Assembly: GCF_008326305.1 (NCBI RefSeq)
Contig: NZ_BIXY01000056.1
Location: 1-47,578 of the forward strand
Origin: Dictyobacter arantiisoli
GTDB lineage: Bacteria > Chloroflexota > Ktedonobacteria > Ktedonobacterales > Ktedonobacteraceae
Reading direction: 5' to 3'
DNA: 47,578 nt
Part shown: in pieces, positions 24,393 through 31,647 of the stretch
Position numbering within the stretch: the first letter of the stretch is position 1
How the letters are laid out: each line of letters opens with the position of its first letter
The notes under the pieces: generated by a model
Told to the model about the DNA's origin: nothing
The model's database searches: none
Seen by the model: the letters and a program-made list of their open reading frames with translations, nothing else
Translations under genes and position numbers: made by a program

Positions 24393-24971
24393 CTACTCAG
24401 GAATGCGCAACTCCATCTGCCAGCCGGTGTTCCTGGCCCAATCCTCGGCGGCATCGATCACAATATCGCAGAGCGGATCTTTGATATCATAATAGAACTC
24501 AATATCCTCGGGATGACGGCGGGCAAGATTGGTTTTGATCAGTGCATACGCCGCGCTCGCCACGGGATGGACACGCAGATAATCCCGAAAGAGGATAGGA
24601 TAGCGCTGATTGGGCCGCTCCAACGCACGGATATGCAGATGGGTGGGACGCTGACTGGTCGGCGGCCGGAAATAACGCTTCTCCCAATCCGTCTCCGGCC
24701 CCTGATAGAGCGGCGGCAGATGATCGCGGGTAATCTCTGGCACAAAGGTATAATCCAGCGAACCAAGCGCGGCCACCAGGTGAGGCGTAGAGCTAAAATC
24801 CCTCACCGTTACCTGTACATCAATGATATCCTTCGCCGCCAATCCAGGTACAGAAGTTGATCCAATATGATCGATACGCACAGCCAGATCGCCCAACACC
24901 GCCCGCAGCGGTCGCGCCACAGCATCAAACTCAGCGGGCCAGTCCGCATGATAGGGAACAATAGTAATCAT
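24393..24971 (-). CDS. GrpB family protein (UPF0157, nucleotidyltransferase fold)
   Basis: 192 residues with the family's IDHIGSTSVPGLAAKDIIDV, the GS..(x)n..D nucleotidyltransferase-like core, and THLHIRALERPN / ILFRDYLRVHP further on. Members are annotated as GrpB or dephospho-CoA-kinase-linked proteins; the true substrate is not known. GAGG lies before the ATG. It is probably cotranscribed with the molybdenum-carrier-like gene that follows. Confidence 0.88.
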   Translation of the reverse strand: MITIVPYHADWPAEFDAVARPLRAVLGDLAVRIDHIGSTSVPGLAAKDIIDVQVTVRDFSSTPHLVAALGSLDYTFVPEITRDHLPPLYQGPETDWEKRYFRPPTSQRPTHLHIRALERPNQRYPILFRDYLRVHPVASAAYALIKTNLARRHPEDIEFYYDIKDPLCDIVIDAAEDWARNTGWQMELRIPE

Positions 24972-25179
24972 AAAATACCTCGCGGAAAGCCTTCTTATTC
25001 ATGACGATCATCGCGCTCAGAGCTCAGGCTCACCGCTGCTAATTGCGCTCCCGCGATTTTATCACGAAATAGCCTCATGCACAACATTATTTTTGAGATA
25101 CCTGTCAATATCGCCAAATGTGGAAAACATCATAAATGTAGGTATCACACGGCGCGCCTGCGCTATTCTGCATTTTATG

Positions 25180-25214
25180 ACGGTAACCCTTGCCTGTATG
25201 GGAAGGGTTACCGT
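25180..25214. terminator. Hairpin after the expansin gene
   Basis: ACGGTAACCCTT and AAGGGTTACCGT form a perfect 12-bp stem with an 11-base loop, eight bases past the stop of the minus-strand gene at 25222. No long T run follows on that strand. Confidence 0.55.
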
Positions 25215-25221
25215 TCGGTTG

Positions 25222-26619
25222 TTATTGAGTGGTGTAGGGGATGGCGAGGTAGGGCGCGGAACAGGATGTGCCGCAACTGGTGGGATAGGAGAAGCTGTAG
25301 ATGCGGCCGTTGTTGATCAGTTGATCGGAGGCGTCGCGCACCCGAATCTGATAGCTACTGCTCCCCGCAGTGGTGGGCAGAATGACATAGTCGTCTCCCA
25401 TGTCGCTATCCATCGGCGCTTTGACCCAGGCTCCGTTCTGATAATACTCAATACCATGGATACCATTGGCGAGATGAGTAACAGAAATCGCCGACCAGTA
25501 GGCATTGGCTCCTTGCAGGAAACCAATCTGAATATCCCCCGTGTAATTGGGCGCGGCAATGAAGTGCCAGTTGATGTGCCGATTGTTCCAATAATTGGGA
25601 TACATGTTGCCAACCGGCTGTCCATTGAGCACGAAGGAATTCAACGAATTCTGGGATAGATCCAGATGATAGGGATCGTCGCGGCACCAGGCATTCCCAT
25701 CCTGACAGCTATCAGCCACCACCATATTGAGGGTGGCTCCATTATATTTGTCTGCGACCCAGCTTCCATTGCGGCAGAAGGGCTGATTTGGCGCTCCATC
25801 ATTGATCCCCGTACAGTAATCGCTAATGCTGACCTGTACCCAGCGCCCACAGTTCAGACCATTATCAAATAGACCAATCTCGCTGGCGTACTGCGCCGAG
25901 ATGGGACGCGCCAGATTGGTGCTGTAATTGCCAGGGGTATTCTGGACATTGAGTGCCACAAAGTTCTGTGAATCCAGATTCGCCTGCGGGACCCCACAAC
26001 CACCATAGGAACTCCCTCCAATCCCAGAAAACCACGTCGCATTGCCAGTATGCACGTCACCCGTCACCGGCGTCGGCGTGCTCACCGGCGTAGAGGTAGG
26101 CGTCAGCGTGGATACAGGCGTAGGTGTGGAGGTCGAGGTGGGCGTGCTCACCGGTGTGGGTGTTGTGCCCGCTGTAGGCGTTGTACCCGGGACGGTCGTT
26201 CCGCTACAGACATTCCCATTCACACTGAAGCTGGTTGGGATGGGATTGCTGCCCGTCTGCGCGCCATTGAAGCCGGGATTGATCGATCCATTGACCGCGA
26301 CATTGCCATTCCAGGCGACATTTGTCACGGTGACATTCTGGCCGGACTGGGTAAATGTCCCATTCCACCCCTGCGTCACCGCCTGACCGCTGGCCGGGAA
26401 GGTAAATGTCAGACTCCAGCTTGTCCATGCTGAAGCACTGGTATTCTGGACGGCGATATTGGCGCCGAAGCCACCTGACCACTGATTGGTTACCGTGTAA
26501 CTTACCTGACAGTAGGAAGCTGCATGCGTAGCCGTGGTCCCAAAGAAGAAACTACTGCCACAGATCAAGAACAGTGATACAGTGACAGCCCATAAACGAA
26601 AGCGTCCATTGCTTTTCAT
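25222..26619 (-). CDS. Secreted CBM2-expansin-like protein
   Basis: 465 residues: a signal peptide (about 1-34, ending ATHAA), a CBM2-type cellulose-binding domain (SYCQVSYTVTNQWSGGFGAN to about 140), a Thr/Pro linker (about 145-195), a double-psi beta-barrel domain (TGNATWFSGIGGSSYGGCG ... NMVVADSCQDG ... YHLDLSQNSLNSF), and a C-terminal expansin-type beta-sandwich (INWHFIAAPNYTGDIQIGF). Expansins loosen plant cell walls without hydrolysis; this one should act outside the cell on cellulose. The start at 26619 is set by AAGGAGAGGCGA; an upstream in-frame start would precede the signal peptide with 20 unlikely residues. Confidence 0.88.
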   Translation of the reverse strand: MKSNGRFRLWAVTVSLFLICGSSFFFGTTATHAASYCQVSYTVTNQWSGGFGANIAVQNTSASAWTSWSLTFTFPASGQAVTQGWNGTFTQSGQNVTVTNVAWNGNVAVNGSINPGFNGAQTGSNPIPTSFSVNGNVCSGTTVPGTTPTAGTTPTPVSTPTSTSTPTPVSTLTPTSTPVSTPTPVTGDVHTGNATWFSGIGGSSYGGCGVPQANLDSQNFVALNVQNTPGNYSTNLARPISAQYASEIGLFDNGLNCGRWVQVSISDYCTGINDGAPNQPFCRNGSWVADKYNGATLNMVVADSCQDGNAWCRDDPYHLDLSQNSLNSFVLNGQPVGNMYPNYWNNRHINWHFIAAPNYTGDIQIGFLQGANAYWSAISVTHLANGIHGIEYYQNGAWVKAPMDSDMGDDYVILPTTAGSSSYQIRVRDASDQLINNGRIYSFSYPTSCGTSCSAPYLAIPYTTQ

Positions 26620-27020
26620 TCGCCTCTCCTTACTCGAAGGGATATCAATCATGAAGCACACATTTGTGCAGGATATCATTTATCCCATACCATCTTGTGC
26701 TGCGCCTGTCAACACAAGCAAGGCAACTGACAAAAATGTGACACTTTTCCCGGGAAACGGTTCCCTCTGCCTGGACCGACAAAAAAGCATTTTGCCTCAT
26801 AGCTATCTTTTTCGGGATCAGCCAGGTCAACACAGCATAGCATTATCATCGAAAAGCAGCAGTAAGAACTTCAGAAAAGCGGCAAAGGAAGACATAATTG
26901 ACATACTGCCCTTTTATCGAGCCAATACGCAAGGGCCGGGAGACTGGATCGAGGTGTTCCTTAAAGTGGGATTTATCAGTGATCAGCGCATAGTAAAAAT
27001 ACGCTTTGCAGCGAATTGAG
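26620..27020. other. Intergenic, 400 bp, nothing convincing
   Basis: Between two minus-strand genes. A plus-strand open frame across it lacks a ribosome site and protein-like composition. The part nearest 26620 should hold the promoter of the expansin gene, but no clear -35/-10 pair was seen. Confidence 0.4.
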
Positions 27021-27263
27021 CTAAACAGCGCGAATAATCTCGTGAGCAGCCATCTCAAATGGAAAACCAGAAGAATCTTCGAGGATATAGATCAATCCAC
27101 GTCCCTGATCCACATATTTCCAGGCCACAATCCCCTTTGCCCGGCCATCGCCAAACGTCACCCGCTCATTAATCTGATACTCACCCTGCGGCGTCAACGC
27201 TCCATACGTGCGGCTATACTGACGATACATCTGTAAACGCAATGCGGGTGCATCTTTATACAT
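27021..27263 (-). CDS. Small protein of unknown function (80 aa)
   Basis: 80 residues, one small beta-rich domain (ALTPQGEYQINERVTFGDGR, IVAWKYVDQGRGLIYILED, SSGFPFEMAAHEII). It reads like a stand-alone SH3-type regulator or binding domain, but I cannot name a family. AGGGAG stands eight bases before the ATG, supporting translation. No partner gene is adjacent. Confidence 0.6.
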   Translation of the reverse strand: MYKDAPALRLQMYRQYSRTYGALTPQGEYQINERVTFGDGRAKGIVAWKYVDQGRGLIYILEDSSGFPFEMAAHEIIRAV

Positions 27264-27578
27264 CTAAATACTCCCTGACAGAAATTGACTCATCCATATA
27301 GTATGCCAGAGCTTTCCCTTTTCCGCAACCGAGTATTACCACTATCGCCCCACGCTCCATCCCTGGTTCCATCTTCTTGCCTGGTCCTGACTGGCCTGCT
27401 TTTGTGAATGCAGAGGAATTTTGCTAGAATACGATCAAGCAAGAAATCGCCTGTTTGTTTGAAAATAGTAAGAAGAGCAAACGACGAATAGCAAGCTATT
27501 TCGGTATCTCTGATAGTGCACTGAGTGAATAGTCAAACAATTTTATGAATATAAGAAATAAGATAGAAGGAGACACAT
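27264..27578. other. Intergenic between divergent genes
   Basis: 315 bp, AT-rich in its right half, carrying the divergent control regions of the 80-residue gene and the dehydrogenase. No open frame with a ribosome site and no strong palindrome were noticed. Confidence 0.4.
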
Positions 27579-28349
27579 ATGGCCGTCTGGAATAAAGAAA
27601 AGATATCCGGATCCATCATCGTAACCGGAGCAAGTCGTGGGATTGGTGCCGCCGTTGCCAGACTCGTTGGTGCACATGGTTTTCCCGTTGCAGTGAACTT
27701 TACTAGCGCAGAGGCCGCTGCCCAAGAAGTCGTTTCTCAGATCGTTGCGAGTGGCGGTCGGGCCATTGCCGTTCAAGCAGATGTTGCTCGTGAAAAGGAT
27801 GTTATTCGCCTCTTTGAAACAACCACGCGAGAGTTGGGACCACTTCAAGGACTCGTCAACAATGCCGGGATCACCGGTGGCTTTGCGCGCGTCGAGGCAG
27901 TGGATGCAAAAGCCCTCACACGGATGCTGGCCGTCAATGTCATAGGGACAATTCTGTGCTCACGCGAGGCCGTTCGGAGGATGTCCCTGTGCCACGGTGG
28001 CACGGGTGGAGCAATTGTCAATATTTCCTCTCTTGCTGCGCGTACTGGTGGCGCAGGAGAATGGGTCCACTATGCCGCATCCAAAGGCGCAATTGATAGC
28101 TTCACGATCGGACTGGCACGCGAGGTGGCCCATGAAGGCATTCGTGTCAATGCTGTCGCACCTGGACTGATTGAAACTGATCTACATGCCGCGAATGGCG
28201 CTCCTGATCGTGTTGAGCGATTAAGACCGTCCATTCCTATGCAGCGGGCCGGGACCGCAAACGAAGTAGCAGAAGGAGTACTGTGGCTTCTTTCTTCAGC
28301 AGCCTCCTATACAACAGGAACCATCCTGGAGATTGGAGGTGGGCGATGA
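27579..28349 (+). CDS. Short-chain dehydrogenase/reductase
   Basis: A 256-residue classical SDR that would oxidise or reduce a hydroxyl/keto group with NAD(P)H. Visible: TGASRGIG (nucleotide loop), QADVA, NNAG, catalytic Ser in NISSLAA, YAASK (Tyr and Lys), VNAVAPGLIETDL and the C-terminal GTILEIGGGR. It resembles FabG-like/glucose-dehydrogenase-like SDRs; the substrate cannot be told. AGAAGGAGAC precedes the ATG. It is a single gene. Confidence 0.93.
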   Translation: MAVWNKEKISGSIIVTGASRGIGAAVARLVGAHGFPVAVNFTSAEAAAQEVVSQIVASGGRAIAVQADVAREKDVIRLFETTTRELGPLQGLVNNAGITGGFARVEAVDAKALTRMLAVNVIGTILCSREAVRRMSLCHGGTGGAIVNISSLAARTGGAGEWVHYAASKGAIDSFTIGLAREVAHEGIRVNAVAPGLIETDLHAANGAPDRVERLRPSIPMQRAGTANEVAEGVLWLLSSAASYTTGTILEIGGGR

Positions 28350-28406
28350 GAAGGGAGCAAGGCATGCCATGCTCGGTCGCCGCTTCCTCATGAAAGACGG
28401 CTCGGC

Positions 28407-29075
28407 TCAGTGCTTCCCTGAATCTGAATGGATCAACTGCACCTGGACCCGATAGACTCGTCCTAGCACTGGCAAGAGGGTAAGAGGCAGCATTGCTGAG
28501 TTGGTGGCATCCTTTAACAACGTTGCCGCTGACTCATTTTTTGTTTGCAGGATCAGCAAGCCAGGTGTTTCCTGCATCTCCACGCGCTGTGGCTTACAAC
28601 GCTTCAAAGCCGAGCCCAGAGCGCTTCCGTGCGGTTGATAACAAACTGCCTGCACGATCTCTTCCCATTCGGTAAAGATCTCAGCTCGGCTCAAAATATG
28701 CTCGAAGCGATGCTTTTTGTGCTCCTGAGGAGGGTCGGATTGATGGCTCATCTCTGATGCGAGCTTTCCAGCATGTGGGCGTAGGGGTGGGCGTGGGCGT
28801 GGAGGATCGATGCGCAACTGACATGGCTGGCCCACCACATCTATAATCACCTTCGTCACAATCCCCTGTTCCACATAGGGCTGCAAGTTTTTAAAATGGA
28901 AATCCGCCATAGCTTGAAGTACCAGACACGGCGGCTTTGCCTCCTGCTCTATCATCACAGGCACACAGCCTGACAACAAGGCTGAAACCTTCGCCCCATC
29001 CCGCACAGTTCTGATGCGCCTTCGGATGCGTTCCCACTGATCCCTGATCACCTCAACCGTTAGATCCTCTTGCAT
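28407..29075 (-). CDS. Protein with two DnaX-domain-like repeats
   Basis: 222 residues built of two similar halves joined by a Pro/Arg/His-rich linker. Half 1: QWERIRRRIRTVRDGAKVSA, then ALLSG, CLVLQA, FHFKNLQPYVEQG and VVGQPCQLRI. Half 2: EWEEIVQAVC, then SALKRCKPQRVEM, LLILQTKNE and PVLGRVYRVQVQL. This pattern (W-x-x-I, AL-L, a beta hairpin, an F/K helix, GxP) resembles the region after the ATPase in the DNA polymerase III tau subunit. There is no ATPase part. It may bind DNA polymerase subunits or be an unrelated fold. AAGGATAGAG before 29075 sets the start over an upstream GTG. Confidence 0.6.
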   Translation of the reverse strand: MQEDLTVEVIRDQWERIRRRIRTVRDGAKVSALLSGCVPVMIEQEAKPPCLVLQAMADFHFKNLQPYVEQGIVTKVIIDVVGQPCQLRIDPPRPRPPLRPHAGKLASEMSHQSDPPQEHKKHRFEHILSRAEIFTEWEEIVQAVCYQPHGSALGSALKRCKPQRVEMQETPGLLILQTKNESAATLLKDATNSAMLPLTLLPVLGRVYRVQVQLIHSDSGKH

Positions 29076-29273
29076 ATCTCTATCCTTTTCCACCCTGCAC
29101 ACTCACTCACTGATCTGAGTTTGTTTCCACTGTATTCCATGCCTTCCATCCAGGGTTGCCCTTATACTAATATCATCCATCAATTATAATATAAAATTCG
29201 AATTTTGTCAATAATGCCGAAAGTGTGCGTCTCCATCCTTGAGGAAGAATGGAGACCCTGGACAGAAAGACCC

Positions 29274-29302
29274 TTGACAACGTCTCGCTCAAGATATATC
29301 AT
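29274..29302 (+). promoter_or_regulatory. Sigma70-type promoter of the NAD-binding dehydrogenase
   Basis: TTGACA (29274-29279), a 17-bp spacer, and TATCAT (29297-29302), directly followed by a perfect 22-bp palindrome. The -35 is consensus and spacing is ideal, so basal strength should be high and repression is needed. Confidence 0.75.
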
Positions 29303-29305
29303 ATC

Positions 29306-29327
29306 AACATGACGTTAACGTCATGTT
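29306..29327. promoter_or_regulatory. 22-bp perfect palindrome at the transcription start
   Basis: Eleven-base arms without spacer, core TGACGTTAACGTCA, beginning three bases after the -10 box and covering the expected transcription start. This is the standard position for a repressor operator. No regulator gene adjoins. Confidence 0.75.
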
Positions 29328-29361
29328 TTTGAGGGTAACTCATTCAGGAGGATTGAGAAAT

Positions 29362-30195
29362 ATGAGTGAAACGATTGGATTTATTGGACTCGGCAATCTG
29401 GGTCTGCCACTGGCGAGCAATCTACTCAATGCCGGGTATGCTCTCCGGGTGTACAACCGCACGGCGAGCAAAGCGGAACCTCTGGTTGCTCAGGGTGCGC
29501 AACAGGTGAACCGACCAGTTGATGCTGTGACGAGCGGAGGAATTGTTGTGACCATTTTGTGGGGTGATGCGTCTGTGGAAAGCATCGTCACGAGTGATGA
29601 TTTTTTAGAGCAATTGGGACCAGGTGGTATCCATCTTGCGATGAGTACGATATCGCCTGAAAGGGCAAAGAAGCTTGCGGCAATGCATGCACAACATGGC
29701 AGTGTCTATGTTGAGGCTCCTATCTTTGGAGGATCTGAGGCCGCTGTCGCCCAACAACTCTGGATGCCTTTTGCTGGCCCACAAATAGCCAAAGAACGCG
29801 TCCGACCACTCCTGAAGGCGATGGGGGGACAGGGCATTGTTGATTTTGGCGAAGAGGTCGGCGCGGCAACGCTTGTCAAACTTGTGGGCAACTTCCTGAT
29901 TGTTTCAGCAGGACAATCTCTGAGAGAAGCACTCTCGATGGCCGAGAACAATGGAGTCGATCCAAAAGCAGTACTCGATATGCTGACGACGGCACCTACG
30001 TTATTCCCCACTCCCATCTATCAGAGGCATGGCAAGAGGATTGTCGAGGACACCAAAGCTGCGCCATTCAGGCAGAATAAGATCCCGCTGAAGGATGTTG
30101 ATCTCTTCAAAACGACTGCACAACAGGTGGAGTCATCCACACCCATTGCAAATCTTTTGTCTGATCTCTTGAGAAGCGATGAAGCAAGAGCGTAG
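29362..30195 (+). CDS. NAD(P)-binding beta-hydroxyacid dehydrogenase family protein
   Basis: 277 residues of the 6-phosphogluconate/3-hydroxyisobutyrate dehydrogenase group. The Rossmann motif GFIGLGNLGLPLASNLLNAG opens the protein; the second domain has GAATLVKLVGNFLIVSAGQS, where the Lys is the family's catalytic residue. The typical substrate loop (DAPVSGG) reads EAPIFGGSE, so this is a divergent, possibly imine-reductase-like member. AGGAGG before the ATG at 29362 sets the start. A consensus promoter and palindromic operator lie just upstream. Confidence 0.9.
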   Translation: MSETIGFIGLGNLGLPLASNLLNAGYALRVYNRTASKAEPLVAQGAQQVNRPVDAVTSGGIVVTILWGDASVESIVTSDDFLEQLGPGGIHLAMSTISPERAKKLAAMHAQHGSVYVEAPIFGGSEAAVAQQLWMPFAGPQIAKERVRPLLKAMGGQGIVDFGEEVGAATLVKLVGNFLIVSAGQSLREALSMAENNGVDPKAVLDMLTTAPTLFPTPIYQRHGKRIVEDTKAAPFRQNKIPLKDVDLFKTTAQQVESSTPIANLLSDLLRSDEARA

Positions 30196-30206
30196 GCTCT
30201 TGCTTC
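30181..30206 (+). terminator. Hairpin overlapping the dehydrogenase stop codon
   Basis: GAAGCAAGAGC and GCTCTTGCTTC form an 11-bp perfect stem with a four-base loop that contains the stop codon. The following bases are only moderately T-rich. Confidence 0.55.
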
Positions 30207-30276
30207 AGCCAATTCCTCAATTTCTCATCATGCCTCTTCTTTTAGCGCTATTGCATATTTACGGATGGGTACAGAT

Positions 30277-31143
30277 TTATACTGGTGTTTTGCCCCAGGC
30301 AGTCAGGCCAAAGCTACAGCAGATAAAATCTTCGCTCCTCATTTCGATCTGCATTTGCAAGAAGAGCGTTTCATACTCTGCTTCAGATATATCATGGGAT
30401 TTCAGAAGATAAGGCTTTATCAGCCGATAGGTGAGTTCGGTATCTCTCAAAAGACCTTGATAGGTGGCACTGCTATATTCGGTATCCAGGATAAAGGAAC
30501 AGCGCTCTACATCCACATATCCGGCCTGTTTTAACAGGGAGGGCAATATATAGCCTATTCCGTAGGTTTGACCATCAACGGAGAAGGAACGTTTTTGCCG
30601 GGCCATGGCCTGACTGATCATACCATTCAAGCGTTGCAGTGCCGAACTATTGGTAATGGTTACCTCTATCTCTGAAAGACGAAGAATTCCGCCAGGCTTG
30701 AGAATCCTGCGGCATTCTTGCAAGAGGGGAGGCCAGGTGGTGGTATTCATAAACGCGAGGATAGTGCGGGCGTTGACCAGATCGAATGAAGCATCCTGAA
30801 AGTTAAGTGGGGCAAGGGCATCCATGAGCTCAAAGGTCACGTTCTCGATTCCACGTCCACGCGCACTGGTGAAGGCATGGGTGATCATCATCTGATTAAT
30901 ATCGATGCCGATGACCCCTATATTGGGATGTTGGTGGGCAATCTCGATGGCCCATTCGCCAGGGCCACACCCAATATCCAGGACATTTTCGGCATGGAGA
31001 AGGACCTCAGGTTGCTCTGCCAGCAATCCGCCCATACTTTGTGTCATCAGGCGATCCTGTTCCACCAGGCGAACGGTTTCAGCGACCTCTTCCACATCGA
31101 TGACATAGCCACCATCCTCAAATGAATGCTCTGATGCTGACAT
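30277..31143 (-). CDS. Class I SAM-dependent methyltransferase
   Basis: About 288 residues. Motif I VLDIGCGPGEWAIEIA, motif II IGVIGIDINQMMI, motif III region FELMDALAPLNFQDASFDLV and post-III ILKPGGILRL are all clear. The substrate is unknown; the C-terminal half is typical of small-molecule methyltransferases. AAAGGA lies before the ATG at 31143, which is preferred to upstream in-frame ATGs. It is convergent with the dehydrogenase. Confidence 0.9.
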   Translation of the reverse strand: MSASEHSFEDGGYVIDVEEVAETVRLVEQDRLMTQSMGGLLAEQPEVLLHAENVLDIGCGPGEWAIEIAHQHPNIGVIGIDINQMMITHAFTSARGRGIENVTFELMDALAPLNFQDASFDLVNARTILAFMNTTTWPPLLQECRRILKPGGILRLSEIEVTITNSSALQRLNGMISQAMARQKRSFSVDGQTYGIGYILPSLLKQAGYVDVERCSFILDTEYSSATYQGLLRDTELTYRLIKPYLLKSHDISEAEYETLFLQMQIEMRSEDFICCSFGLTAWGKTPV

Positions 31144-31345
31144 AGGATGCATCCTTTCATCTTCATGAAACATCTTCTATTCGGCACACACCATAGTATA
31201 GTATTTATCTATATTACCACACCTTCTACCGCTCTCCTACAAAAGGGGCAAAAAGTACAGGCAAAAATGCTCTTAGATTCTTCCTTTTCATATCCGAGCT
31301 TCACCCCGCCTCTTGCAACAAGTTAAAATAAAAGCACATGCAAAA

Positions 31346-31385
31346 ACGCCCAGATCCCAGCACGTCTTCGGTGGGACTTGGGCGT
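31346..31385 (-). terminator. Intrinsic terminator for the minus strand
   Basis: A 14-bp stem with two mismatches (ACGCCCAGATCCCA / TGGGACTTGGGCGT), followed on the minus strand by five T's. It belongs to the gene remnant that ends at 31433. Confidence 0.6.
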
Positions 31386-31432
31386 CAGCCTCTCCCCTTC
31401 ACCGGAGGAGCTATGGGTTCGCGGCGCTCCTA

Positions 31433-31540
31433 TTAGTTATAGGAGATGGAATAGCTGTTATCGGTGAAGTTTTCGCCACTACTTGATGAGGTGATTTCAA
31501 AACCGAACTGCACCGTAACTTCTATCGTTGCAATACCTAT
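31433..31540 (-). pseudogene. C-terminal gene remnant
   Basis: A 35-codon open stretch ending in a proper stop, with beta-strand-like text (TIEVTVQFGFEITSSSSGEN ... YSISYN), and an intrinsic terminator just downstream. An in-frame stop lies directly upstream and no start is present. It looks like the end of a lost gene, perhaps a secreted carbohydrate-binding protein. Confidence 0.35.
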
Positions 31541-31647
31541 TTACAGGTAGGCATTATCTTTCTTCTTGTACGCCCGGGCTCAGGAACGTATCTATCGACC
31601 CCTCATTCAACGTGTTCTCTTATAGAACATCTTTAGGAGAAGAAACC

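Noticed and set aside
26040-26180. Tandem-repeat-looking DNA as a CRISPR or minisatellite
   Set aside because: It encodes the Thr/Pro linker of the expansin protein; repeats are short, irregular and in frame.
26534-27019. 161-residue plus-strand open frame opposite and beyond the expansin start
   Set aside because: It overlaps the expansin signal-peptide region in antisense and shows no domain or ribosome site.
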